From Onchocerca volvulus (Eukaryota > Nematoda > Chromadorea > Rhabditida > Onchocercidae): DNA of 64,000 bases. Of this stretch, positions 53,426 through 64,000 are shown in pieces; position 1 is the stretch's first letter, and the number at the start of each line of letters is the position of its first letter. Below the pieces are notes generated by a model. The model was given only the letters and a program-made list of their open reading frames with translations, ran no database searches and had not been told where the DNA came from. The DNA lies in the NCBI GenBank assembly GCA_000499405.2, contig HG738138.1:21586824-21650823 (forward strand). Reading direction: 5' to 3'. The position numbers and the translations under genes are program-made.

Positions 53426-53449
53426 TATAATATTATTATATCATTACGT
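52012..53449. other. PARP-1 upstream region
   Basis: No exon found. On the minus strand ctaacag abuts the PARP-1 ATG directly, which fits an SL acceptor with no 5' UTR. The region between this start and the 3' end of the PDZ gene should hold the PARP-1 promoter. No motif can be named. Confidence 0.45.
53359..53420 (+). repeat. 62-base uninterrupted poly-A
   Basis: An exact run of 62 A followed by GGG, 30 bases beyond the stop of the minus-strand PDZ gene. By far the longest homopolymer in the window. Confidence 0.95.
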
Positions 53450-56134
53450 TTAATTTATTAGCTTTAAAGCTGTGGTGACATTATAAGTATCATGTCTATT
53501 TTTCTCTTTTTTTTTTCTTTTTTCAATAGATCTGTCTGATACTATTTGCCGCCTGTTGCGGTACATATACGTTTGTCGAACCTTAAGTTTACTCATAGCA
53601 TTCGAAATGAGCTCAATTTTTTGAATCGTAGTTTGAAGTAATGGATTATTTGGTCATATTTTAATAAATATTCTGTAATTTACATCTTGTCTTTCGTCTG
53701 CTGCAATTTTTACAATTTTAGCGCGATCGGATGTTTTATTGCTACTTTTCCTCATTATTCCAGGCTGCAAATATGTAAAGTTCATTTGGATTTTATCGTC
53801 AATAAGCGCAGTACAATGAAAACTAAGAAAGTTAAAATTTAGTTATCAAAAGTTCATTTTCTTTTTCAAGAAACAAACAATTGATGTTGTTTGTTTTAGA
53901 AAAAGAATTTTGTTAGCATGTGCATTGAACAAAAGTGCAATTTAAATTAATTTCTAAAAATGTTCTATTTAAATTCCACCTTCTTGATTTCCATTGTTTT
54001 CATCATTTTTTGCTGCTGACGGGCTGCTATTTCCCTAACATCAGATGCCGCTGCAACTGATGGAGGTTGCATCCGGGATGCATTCATGGCATCATCCGCC
54101 CAATCCTTCGCTTTCGCTGATACTGGACGTTCTATACACATACTAACATAATTCTTCTTCTAAAATGGAAATATAAAGTTTGTGTACCTTCTTAGTATCA
54201 ATTCATTTAAGTCGCCGACTTTCCAAATGAACCAAGAGCTGCCAATAAATATACAATATGGATAATTTCACATTAAAATTCTGATTCTAATCTGCTAGAA
54301 ATCAATGTGAATTATTAGGATCATAAACCTTAAGAGATCGAATAAGCAAACTTCTTGCAACTTCTTTATCGGTTACTTTTATACCATTGATGTCAATGAT
54401 GTGATCTTTTTCCTGGAGTGATTGTGCTACTAGTGAACCTGAAATTGTGATCACAATCCGATTCTAATTTTCTGTCCACACACTGGGTCCCCATTTCCCT
54501 TCATTCATTATCGAACATAGTGTTATTATTAATACCAGCAATTTCGTATCTTGGATGCGTCTGTGAACCATAAATCATATTAAATTATTACCTCTGTTGC
54601 AGAAATATATGTGTTTACGTGCAAGAATTTCAAAAAACTTCATTGTCATGTTGGACATCAAAGATTGTGAGAAGAAATTAGGAAAGAATTACTTGACTTG
54701 TTGTAATATAAAATAAGTTCAGATGACTACAGCAATGAATCAAAATTTGGTTCTTTCTTTACGAACTTTTTAATAGTTTAACTTTCAAAACTGTTCGATA
54801 ACTATCAATTATTAAAATTTGATAATTTTTTTCTTTAATCTTCATATCATTTTGAAATGCGTTGAAAGATTTCCAATTATAGAATAAATAGTACATTTGG
54901 CTGGTTATTTCAGATTTATATGATTGAAACAGAACCTGGATCAATACGTGTTACGATTACGTTATTTTGAAAATGCTTGATGCCAAGACCAAATCTACAT
55001 CCTTTTACATAATTAATTTGAACATAATGATAAGTAAAGCCTTCGCGACGTTTAAATAAATTTTCATACTGCTCTGGAATATTGTCCTGGGTCGTCTGAA
55101 GGCATCTTTCATTAATGCGACAAGATTCAGACGACTTTATGGAACTTCAATACTCACTTTTTCTCGCTTTAGCAAAGGTGTTTTTTGTTTTTAGCTTAAT
55201 AAATTTAAAGAACTGCAACAAGCTAGTAATAACAATTACACTTTGCAGACCACGATCAAACACAATTCGTACTGTTGTACCAGCTGCTTCAATTGCTTCT
55301 CTAGCTTCATCAATTGTTTGAACTTTACGGTCTCCAATCTTGAATTGATCGGTCAGTTTCATTTACATTCTTATGTATATAATTATATGCTTACATTTGT
55401 TGTAAACATTGCTATTTGTGTAAATTTTAGCTTCTACTTTTTAAATTTTTGACATTTTCTTCATGAAAGAGCGAAGGATGGAAAGACCAAAGACAAAGTT
55501 GATAATTGTGGCTGCAAAAAAAGAAAAAATATTTTGCAGTTGGCTTTTCAAAATTGCAGTGAACTGTTCAAATCACTAATAAATAAATTTTAGAAAAATG
55601 GAACCAACAATTTTTTCAATTTTTTGAAATTTTAAAACAAAAGTGAAATGCACTTGAATGATGTGATCTCCAGGCAATAATTTACCATCACAGGGACCTT
55701 GTTTGGTTATATCAATGACATATAAAGTTTCATCAACACGCATTCCCAAACCTCCATTACTTGTTTCAATGATCACTTCTTCATGTGTTTCTTTTTCTTC
55801 TGACGATGCTTGCAAACTACAAATATATATTTAAAAAAAAAAAGGAGTACAAAGTCTTTTTAACATCTTTTTTTCATAAGGATTGTATGAAATGTCGAAT
55901 TGTTGTCCTGAAGCAAAAACACTTGGAAATATACTTATCGATTGATTCGTTGCTTTCAAATTACCTGTTTATTAACTTTGACAAGGAAAACAAATTTTTC
56001 CAAAATTTCTGTTATTTTGCAAGTTTTAATTTTTCCAGTATCAAATACAATTATATGACTTTAAAATGCTGAGAAAACTTGAAGTGGCAAATTTGGGATC
56101 GCGAACTGAGACTGAAAAAAACTTACGTAGACAT
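53450..56134 (-). CDS. protein with two PDZ domains, 320 aa
   Basis: Eight exons, all in phase: 56127-56134 (8 coding bases), 55654-55816, 55240-55338, 54936-55095, 54329-54438, 53980-54159, 53684-53764, 53450-53611. PDZ 1 spans about residues 15-88: GGLGMRVDETLYV as the carboxylate-binding loop and first strands, then GDHIIQIGDRKVQ and VRIVFDRG. PDZ 2 spans about 109-190: FGLGIKHFQNNVIVTRIDPG, then KDHIIDINGIKVTDKEVAR. The C-terminal part is charged and coil-like (REIAARQQQKMMKT) and ends in a Lys/Arg-rich tail. PDZ proteins of this layout act as scaffolds that bind C-terminal tails of membrane proteins; the partner is unknown. The ATG lies 2 bases after an acceptor-like atatttag, fitting trans-splicing. 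The last exon (acceptor ttgag) is the least certain; without it the frame could stop at GTG GAA TTT AAA TAG after exon 6. Confidence 0.85.
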
Positions 56135-56696
56135 TGCTAAATATTATAGTGCAACCGTTCAAATGATTTAAAAAAATTCATTGAAAAGAAATGACAATGA
56201 ATTCACTCTTTATAAGATCGTCATCTTTATAAAATGGAAATTCGCATGCAAACATCAAAAACAATGGCGTTGAACTGATACAGTAAAAATATTTTATTTG
56301 TTGAACATCTTCATCCTCTCAATTGTAGGAAGAAATTTGATTAGTAAGGTAAACATGATTAATAAATAAATATCTCTGATTGCACTGTTGAGAATGAATG
56401 AATACCGGCCTATAATAAATGGGTATGGCTTATCCTTCTTCATTCATGTAGCTCAGTAACCAAATAGCCTTCTACATTCCTATTTATACATAATGAACAG
56501 TATACATTGTTAGAATTCATCAAGTTCCCGTTTATGTACAAAAGTTTATGGCAACAATACAAATGTGCCAAGACGCTAAGCGAAATGCAAAATCCGCGGC
56601 GATCCTCATAAAGGAATGCTTAATTCGTAATATGTTCGACACAGATAATGCATAGCAACTGTAATTTGAATGATATTTATCATTTTGAGCGCGATT
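56135..56696. other. short intergenic region
   Basis: Nothing recognisable beyond the likely trans-splice acceptor just before the PDZ gene (about 56137 on the minus strand) and the 3' UTR of the two-helix membrane gene. Confidence 0.45.
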
Positions 56697-58107
56697 TCAT
56701 CCTTCGTGAGATTCCGGAAGTTCACTTCGATTAACGAACATCAGTTTCCACATATAGCTATCACTCATAGAGAAGAAATACAAATCCTGATTGAGGTCCT
56801 CAATAAATTTGATAATATTCTTACGTTGAAGCACCGTACAAACTAACAGCATTAACACACCAAAGCCAATGAACAAGCTGCCGCAAATGCGGAAGGATTG
56901 TTCTGATTGCTATAAATAAGTGCCGATTTGGTAAAATTTAAATTTTGCAAATGTTTTGTTTGGCAAGTATTTTGTTTAAATGAAAAACAATAGTAATTGC
57001 TCGCTCAATAGTTTGAAAATCTTGTTTTGTGCTGGGTTCTTGTCTACAGAATTTTCAGCAGTTCTTTAAGATAGAAAAAATAAGTAATGGGAATCCATTA
57101 AACGAAGAATTTGCCAAAATCTACGCAATTATATAGTACATGCAACTGGATTGTAATCTTATGCGCCAAGCCAAATTAAGCATCTATCGATAGGTAAATT
57201 AATAGCCAAGACATGAGTGAAAGGTCAAACCTGGCTAAGCACGATAATACCACTTAAAATTAATGTTATACCAACGACAAACAATCCAGCAACAGTAAGC
57301 ACCGTGGCTGGTGAACTGGGTGTCTTCTTTAGCATCATTGCCTGGAACAAATGTAAACTAAATTATTTTGAATTAATTTCTTAAGAAGAATCCAGAAAAA
57401 ATTGGAACAGCTAGACACTAATGAGAAATCAAAAGATGCGCCATTTGCATGTAAGAAAAGTAGTTTTGAAGAATTTTGAGTTTTTTTTCAAAAGAAAAAA
57501 TTTTCGACTGCTTAAAAACTTTAATAACTCACACAACAAAAAAATAAATAAATAAATAAATAAATAAGAAATCCAGTATTTCAGATAAAAATGAACATGA
57601 CATTAGAAGCAGATATGGCTTTGGATTAATATTATGCGATGTCAAGAAATTTTGATATATATTGAATGTTCTCGGATAATTAAAATAAAGTCCATACTTT
57701 TATGTTTGAATAAATTCTATCAATTAATCCAGAAAAAGTTACGACATGACCGAAATTTCCTAACTCTGTTTAAATCTGTGAATAATTAAAACGTGTTAAA
57801 GAGCACTAACTAATAAAAAAAAAAAAAAAAAAAAAAAAACTGCTATTAATTGCTATTAATTTGAATCTTACAAACGGAGAAGGCTTACAGCCTGGAATTA
57901 CTTCGAATTTTCGTTCTCCGATAGAATTTTCCTACAAATCACCATGTCACAAGTAACCTTTTCAAAGACGGGTGTAATGATGTACTGGAGCGAATCATTT
58001 CGTTGTACGGAATAATGTTTCTTGGGTACTGTTAAACGAAGATTAAATCCGCCAGGTGACGGCAATTCCTGAAGATTTCCTTGTACTTTGTATTCTGCAT
58101 ATTTCAT
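56697..58107 (-). CDS. small protein with two transmembrane segments, 162 aa
   Basis: Three phase-0 exons: 57943-58107, 57231-57341, 56697-56909. The first codes a soluble N-terminal part (MKYAEYKVQGNLQELPSPGG, later HYSVQRNDSLQYIITPVFEK). The second is a clean hydrophobic helix (VLTVAGLFVVGITLILSGII). The third has a second helix (GSLFIGFGVLMLLVCTVL), a short basic stretch and a 45-residue tail ending ELPESHEG. Two helices with a short loop (VLSQQSEQSFR) suggest a hairpin with both ends on the same side. The frame stays open 15 bases upstream of the ATG to an acceptor (ctgtcag), so the start is either trans-spliced there or an extra exon exists. The donor of exon 1 could also be six codons earlier (AAG|gttact). 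Family not recognised. Confidence 0.7.
57541..57568. repeat. (AAAT)n microsatellite
   Basis: About seven AAAT units inside intron 1 of the two-helix membrane protein gene; a 25-base A-run lies nearby at about 57816-57839. Confidence 0.85.
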
Positions 58108-59746
58108 TGTGTACTGCCGATACTGACAGTAAAAAAAACATTAAAAAATACTATAAAAGCAAATTTATTTCAGTTTTTAATGAGTTTATTAAAGAGTTCC
58201 AAAAAATTTTCAAACATTCATGACGAAAAACTCACGCTTGAATGTTGTGGCGACTCAGAGTGTTGCTGCATTTCTATTCTAATTCGTAGTCTTAGATTTC
58301 TGAAGTTGAATCAAATAACCATAGAAGTAATAATGAAAATTTTGGTAATGCAGACCTTTTTTTTTTTTTTTTTTGAAAAATGATTCAGTTTGATAGCTTA
58401 AGCTCTAATATCACTTATATCATTAATCATCATATATATCATTACACTTATATCATTGGTTATCATGAGTTGCGATAACAGGTCAGTGTGGATAATATAT
58501 TTATGTCAATAAACTTTTTTGACATAAATGATAATTTCTAAAAGCAACACTGTTGTTTGTTTTTATGCTAAATAATAATCAATATGTGGTGAAGATAAGA
58601 GAGTCGAAATGTTTCCATTGCAATGATCAGGAATAGATGGCTTTTTGATCCGATCAGTATTATATCTCTCTATGCTAATGTATTTTTAGAAGAAATGCGA
58701 CGAGACAAAGCCTATACCGAAGCATCATTCCATATTCATCAAAATATGAAGAGAAAATTAGCGAAAAAACATGTGGTAATTAACTAATTCTTATAAAATG
58801 ACGTGAATGTGAACAAAATATTGATGATTGTTTAATCGATTGATTGAATAATTGATTGGTTGAATCAATGAATCAAAAGTTAGCGATAAATATAGTCGAC
58901 AATAATCATAGCATAAGCAATCCTTCCAACAAATGAAAGTCATGCCACATTTGTTTGCTTTTCTCTAATACCGCCTATTCCACCTTTCCACGTGATGCCT
59001 TCTGAGTATTAGTTGCACAGCACATCACGACCATCTATTGTAAGGGTGGCCGTAAACATGAGAGATAAATATTTATCTAATAAGTACAGCAAAAGAATTC
59101 GATATTATTCCAGCAATCTGACAGCTGGAAAACTTGGCTGAAAATTTAAGCAAATTGCTGTTCGGAAGAACCAACAATTGAAGAAGCAAATGAAAAACAT
59201 CTCTTTTTCCTATTTCTTAATGTTTATATAATGGATGCCGCCTGATTCCATTTTCATAAATTCCATTTTTTGATGATAGCTAAGAGAAATCTATTTACTC
59301 ATAACTCCGCTTCGCACAAACTTTTCACTGCATTTTTGGATAATTTTCTCTTTATTCCTTTTTCAGAAAACTGTTTGCAAGCAAACTTTCGTTATCTTTT
59401 TAGGTAACTTTTTTCACTTAAGCCCACTTTAGGAAACTGAAGAATGTTCTCGTACAATTTGAGATAAAGAATTTTCTCCAAATGTATGCTTGTGGTAGGT
59501 CATATGCAAATTTTTGCAAATATAAAGTGTAGCTTTCTTCTTGCGACTTCTTGCGAAGTTATTGGTTGCTTTTGCATCTGACGAGCAGTGCGCTGTTGGT
59601 TTCCTTATACATTAATATAAAGTGGACTTTGGAGTTAGGACGAATTTCATGTAACAGCTGGAGAATTGTGTAATCCAAAGATTATTCGAATTTCCCCTAC
59701 GATTTTTTGCAGATCTAATTTGTAATTTCACTATTTCGTCAAGAAA
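58108..59746. other. divergent intergenic region
   Basis: Separates the minus-strand membrane protein gene from a plus-strand gene. A 16-base T-run lies at about 58357-58374. Two short copies of CACTTATATCATT occur at 58413-58456. On the plus strand gattttttgcag ends at 59712, 34 bases before the next ATG, and fits an SL acceptor. Confidence 0.45.
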
Positions 59747-62491
59747 ATGTACACGGAAATCAAGGAAATGGTGCACTTCTTGGCTATTTACATGTATCAT
59801 CGCATTCTAAGGCGTCGGGTAAATATGATTTCATACATGAAGTTAATATCCACAATCTTACAAGAATTTTATCTTTCAGAAAGGAAGCGAATATTCTCAA
59901 ATATCAACAAATCTCATAATAATGAGTACTCTTCTTTGTTTTAGATCCCTTTGTGCATGGAAAGTTACGCGAGTCATTTAGTAGCAGTATTTTATGAAAA
60001 TTGGCATCCTTATGATCCAAGATATGGTAGTGAATGTATCAGCAAAATCTTTACCATAATCAGTTGCTATTCACACGATTATTAAAAGAGGAAAAGGAAA
60101 TTAGTAAATGACTTCGACACCATGGATTGAGATTCGAATTCGCAGCATTTTAGCACAGTTTGATCAATTGAACATCACCCGAGCTCATGACAGTAGATGT
60201 TGATAAAATTACCGGGTACAATATCCGGGAGAAATTTTTGTTTGTTTTTCAGTTACAGATAAATTTCTGGTGAGATGAATTAATCTCGAAACATTTCAAA
60301 TGCCTTTCCATTCCTTATCTTTCAAGAATCTGCAAAAATATCTTGATTTATAAAGCAAAATGAAAGTGCTGTGATATTTAGAACATATGACAATTTGGAT
60401 TACGTGCTTCACGTCGTCGCAGCAAATCTGTGCATCAATATCCATGGCCTTTTCGATTGTTTTCCATATTTGCATATTATCAGAACTTTATTTTTCAAAA
60501 TTTTATCCAAATTATGTTAAAAAAATTCATCACTTCTATCTTACCAATCAATACCTATCAACAAAAAATGCAATCATTTCTTCAGCATAACAATGCTGTA
60601 TATTGCAATCCCGGTGAAGTAACTTGCCGCATTTCGGGATATTCATCACTTATAATCATTTGGCATGGCGAAGTTAACGAACACCAATATTGCGTTCCAA
60701 ATCCCATTGGTGCTGCAAGAGATTACGATGGAAATATACTCAGTATATTAAATCCCATGCAAAAGATAGACATGATGACATATTACAATAACAATTTTGT
60801 GATAATTTTTTATGTAAAAGATTAAGGAAAGTAATACTGGATGTTTTTCAAATGTTTAAACATGTAGATGGATGCCTTTTCATATCCAGAGGACTGAGGA
60901 GTATATAAAAACTAAAAACTGAAACTAATTAACCGCACTATTTCTAGATTATACTTTAGTACTTCATAAGTGGAAGCCCTATGCTTTGTGGCTGAAAGCT
61001 TCATATTCATGACTGGAAATCTTAGAATTTGTAATTGGAATCCTTCAATTTCCCAAATGAAACTCCAAGTTTCGTAATTGAAGCTCCATATTTCACAACT
61101 GAAAGTCCTATATTTCGTAATTGGAAGTACTATGTTTCGTAAACTGAAATTCTCACACGTGTATCGTGTAACGACAATAACTCATTGCCAGGTGCATAAG
61201 AACTAACTCATGAAAGAAAAGAAAAAAAATTATGACATTTTTAGCTAACGTACATGCTTTGGATGATTAGAACATCATTCTGGCACCCTCCGCACCAACT
61301 TTTCCAAACACAGTTAGCAGCCACGAACCATCGGTATGTTTCAGTGCCAGAACTTTTATCTTCTCATGGTTATTAGCCTTTTGTTGTGATAAGATGATGA
61401 AAAAAGATTTGAAGCATCAAACGTAATCATTATTACTTATTATTCTCAAGGTTAGAAGCATTTTTTTTTTCTTGGTATTCGGTGACAGATTTCACAAATC
61501 CATCTTCTACGGCATATAGCAAATCAGATCATTCTGACCCAAATTCTGGCACTGACAACTCGTCGCTATCCATGTTTCCAAATCCATCACGAAGCTTCAC
61601 TACATCTGATCAGTTTGCTGCCAACTTTCCGTCGGCACCAGCAATTGACTCGGCAAATCAATTTCTTCTATGGAATAATGTCATTTCCGTGGAGAACGTT
61701 AGATTGATGATTGGATATATTTCAAGAATTCAATAATTAACATTTCTTGTAGAACTGGAAAAAATGTCCCCAAATTTTAAGGAAAAGATTTGTTCTTGTG
61801 GATAATTGCTTTTTAAGACATTAAGTTAGAAAATTGCATGTTAATGCACCATCTCCTTAATTGTCCGAAAAATTTCTCTCTTATATACGCTTACATCTCA
61901 ATTGAAACTATTTTACAGCATACTGAAAGTGTCGAATATCCAATATACAATGAATTTGGCCGACTTGATTATATTTGGTTCCATACAGTTTCTATAAACG
62001 ATAATGACACATCAGCTGTATTTGGAAATGGTATGAAACTTTAAAAGGAAAAAAAAGGCAATATAAAAGTTTAAGAAAAGAGCATGAAATTAGGTGATTA
62101 CTCCAAAACGTTTGGATTTTTCATTTAGCAAAAACAAAAAAAAGTTGTCCTGAATAATGATCAACAAAATGATGTTTGTTTCGTTTCCTCTTCAAGCTCT
62201 GTTTATTAATTTTCATGAACTGATTTATATGAAACTTGAAGCAGTGGCGTGAAGGCTTTCATTTAGATCAATAGAATCAAGAACATCTTTTTCCGATCTT
62301 TTCGGCAAATTGCAGATTATGATATTTGGAAATCTATGCCATCATCGGATATTGACAACTCAATTGGATCTCAGTTCGTGAACAACGACAACAACAACAC
62401 TGCTGTCAACAGTTCATCTTTTCAAATTGATACTGATATAATTAATAAGTCAGTATTTACTCGAACATCCTTTTTTTTTCTTTTTTTTTGA
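59747..62491 (+). CDS. seven-exon gene of unknown family, 268 aa
   Basis: Exons 59747-59818, 59945-60026, 60253-60269 (17 bases), 60586-60742, 61489-61679, 61919-62030, 62316-62491. Phases 0,1,0,1,0,1 all match across GT-AG introns and the sum is a whole number of codons, which is hard to get by chance. The product starts MYTEIKEMVHFLAIYMY followed by RILRRR, a possible short signal anchor. Next comes a part with Tyr, Trp and three or four Cys (ENWHPYDPRY, YCNPGEVTCRISGYSS, NEHQYCVPNP), then a Ser/Asn/Asp-rich low-complexity part (SDHSDPNSGTDNSSLS, later NNDNNNTAVNSSS) with several N-x-S/T sites. I infer a secreted or surface protein. I do not recognise the family. The last codons (SFFFLFF) come from a T-run, so a donor gtcagt at 62449 leading to further exons is an alternative end. 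Confidence 0.6.
60961..61150 (+). repeat. decayed minisatellite, unit 21-22 bases
   Basis: About nine imperfect units resembling TTCGTAATTGGAAGTCCTAT in tandem; the best three lie at about 61078-61145. It sits in the fourth intron of the gene at 59747-62491. Confidence 0.75.
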
Positions 62492-63484
62492 AATTGACGT
62501 GTTTGTTTTTTGAATCCACGGTGGGGAATTATTCTCAAAAAGATACCGACTAATGTTATTATATCTATAATTAGTTTTTCTTTAGTCAATAAAAGTTTCA
62601 AGTGATTTTATTAAAATTGGTCATAATATTTTAATCCCAGCAACTTAATAAATCAAACTATTTGTTTTGAGAAAATGACTATGGACATCGGGATTGTTAT
62701 TTGGATTTGATTAATTTTCAAATGAATATTCCAATGAACTGTGATTAAATAAAAAAAAAAAAACTGAATCGCCCTGTCACTTCCTTCTTGCTCAAAATTC
62801 AGTTTTAACTTCGAGTACAGATAGGATATCAAGAAGTACTGCAAAGTGAAGAGCAATTTTTTAGCTGTTTCAAATTAATGAAAAAAAAGCAACAACTGAT
62901 CTCATTGTCACCGTTAAATTGAGCATTTATAGATTTATTGCACAAAAAAACGAAATTCACTATCACTGCTAAAGTTCAATATCTTGAGCAGTAGCAACTG
63001 AACCAGAGTTCACGCAACTTTTTTAAATACATTCGCACTTTCCTCACTTCCTCTCTCTCGAGTGTTATATGCCAAGATAATCAACAAATAAATGGAAAAA
63101 TGGCATTTGCAAGCCAATAACAAACTTATATCAATCAGTGTCACTTGAATGAATCTCTGAAGAAGTCTTCCTTTGGAGTCATCTCTCAATGAATGGTAAA
63201 ACAAAAAAAGAAACAAAAAAAGGAAGAAAAAAGTTGCGTCGGAGATAAGTTAATCGATTGTTAAGTAAATACAAATGAAAAATGAACTATTTAGAAATTT
63301 TTTCAGCAAGATTGGAACTTCCCATTCAATAGTGAAAAGGTGATGTTAGCCGACACTTTTTTCCAAAAAGTAGTGCTTAAAATCTGATCTATTTTTGAAT
63401 TCCAGAATTTGCTGTAGATGGAAACGAATTTACGAAAAATTAGGAACAAATCAATGAAGAGAATGTAGCAACATATCAGTAAAA
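62492..63484. other. non-coding between convergent genes
   Basis: No exon found between the 3' ends of the plus-strand unknown gene and the minus-strand collagen. Holds A-runs at 62750-62763 and 63201-63232 and presumably both 3' UTRs. Confidence 0.45.
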
Positions 63485-63933
63485 TCATCTCCTGGTACCA
63501 TCTTCAAAGAAAACACCACCATCAATAGCACAATATTTAGGACAAATGCCTTTTTCTCCTGGTGTTCCTGGAGATCCAGCTGGTCCGGGAGGTCCAGGTT
63601 GTCCATCAACACCTGGTGATCCATCCTGTCCTGGAGGTCCTTTTGGTCCTGCTGGTCCTGGGGCTCCATCTGCACCTGGTGGTCCAGGTGGTCCTGGAGG
63701 TCCGGGTGGTCCTGGATCACCGGGCTCACCAGGCTCTCCTGGGGTAAGTGGTTCACTCTGTGCTGGTATACCAGGCTCACCGGCTGGCCCTGGTGGCCCT
63801 TGTTCACCTGGTGGTCCTGGAGGGCCTCGCGGTCCGGGACTTCCTGGACTTGCATCAATGCCTGGTCGTCCGGGCGTTCCAGCATCTCCGGGATCTCCTG
63901 GTGCTCCCGGTGGTCCCGGTGGTCCAGGTGGAC
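63485..63933 (-). CDS. nematode cuticle collagen, 3' exon (gene runs off the window)
   Basis: The exon starts after an acceptor atttttag, completes a split Gly codon and runs 149 codons to TGA. It is almost all Gly-X-Y triplets with Pro in X and Y ([19 protein letters not shown]). One interruption, PAQSEPLTP, separates two triple-helix blocks. The C-terminus is the nonhelical end [20 protein letters not shown] followed by TRR. That ending, with two closely spaced Cys, is typical of a group of nematode cuticle collagens related to SQT-3/DPY-17-type proteins in Caenorhabditis elegans; which one cannot be told. The 5' exon(s) with signal anchor, RXXR cleavage site and N-terminal Cys clusters lie beyond 64000. 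Codon use is more GC-rich than the surroundings, as expected for Gly/Pro-rich coding DNA. Cuticle collagens are secreted by the hypodermis and cross-linked through Tyr and Cys. Confidence 0.95.
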
Positions 63934-64000
63934 CTAAAAATATGATTAGTAAAAAAATTGATATATTTGATAATGTAGAAATTGTAGTTTTCAAGCAGAG

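Noticed and set aside
60120..60160. tRNA-like B-box word (GATTCGAATTC)
   Set aside because: No A box, anticodon arm or acceptor stem can be folded around it.
60387..60825. Overlapping open frames in the fourth-exon region of the unknown plus-strand gene
   Set aside because: The exon 60586-60742 joins directly to 60253-60269 in phase 0, so the longer unspliced frames are not needed and continue into intron.
63562..63945. Open frames antisense and in another frame of the collagen
   Set aside because: Repetitive Gly-Pro codons leave all frames free of stops; the Gly-X-Y frame with the known C-terminus is the real one.

Overview
This looks like a nuclear contig from a nematode, probably a parasitic clade III (spirurid or filarial-like) species. 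It is AT-rich, its genes are small and split by many 70-400 base introns, several starts sit just behind a splice acceptor suited to spliced-leader trans-splicing, and one gene is a cuticle collagen with the usual nematode C-terminus. There are no bacterial-type operons, CRISPR arrays or rRNA genes, and I recognised no tRNA gene. One assembly gap of 464 Ns lies at 11476-11939. All exon models were built by hand from reading frame, GT/AG sites, intron phase and remembered family motifs; no search was run.

Left third (1-21.6 kb): an unassigned 143-residue gene (-) and a saccharopine dehydrogenase-like oxidoreductase (SCCPDH family, +) diverge from a 70-base gap. A mercaptopyruvate sulfurtransferase-like rhodanese gene (-) follows, then the assembly gap, then a second SCCPDH gene whose first two exons are lost in the gap, then a decayed copy of the 3' end of the sulfurtransferase. 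This is a tandem segmental duplication. Related but decayed Helitron elements, in opposite orientations, have landed in the same intron of the two SCCPDH copies. The paralogous intron serves as an empty site and gives base-level ends for the second element.

Middle (21.6-40.9 kb): gene-poor. I can support a 110-residue two-exon gene, a lysine-rich two-exon reading frame broken by an in-frame TAG, the 3' part of a membrane protein gene with a 17-base micro-exon, and one orphan exon. The rest is AT-rich sequence with homopolymers and short repeats.

Right third (40.9-64 kb): a gene-dense block. On the minus strand, read right to left, it holds a cuticle collagen 3' exon (running off the window), a small two-helix membrane protein, a two-PDZ protein, a complete 24-exon PARP-1 without a BRCT domain, and the HSP90 co-chaperone AHA1/AHSA1. 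A seven-exon plus-strand gene of unknown family (268 residues) lies between the membrane protein and the collagen; a decayed ~21-base minisatellite sits in one of its introns.

Most notable: two introns keep reading frame and protein family alignment only if the 5' splice site is not GT. One is GA-AG, shared by both SCCPDH copies; the other is AT-AG, in PARP-1 zinc finger 1. The duplicated locus also shows a nearly identical, indel-free block beside diverged flanks, which means either gene conversion or an assembly error at the gap.
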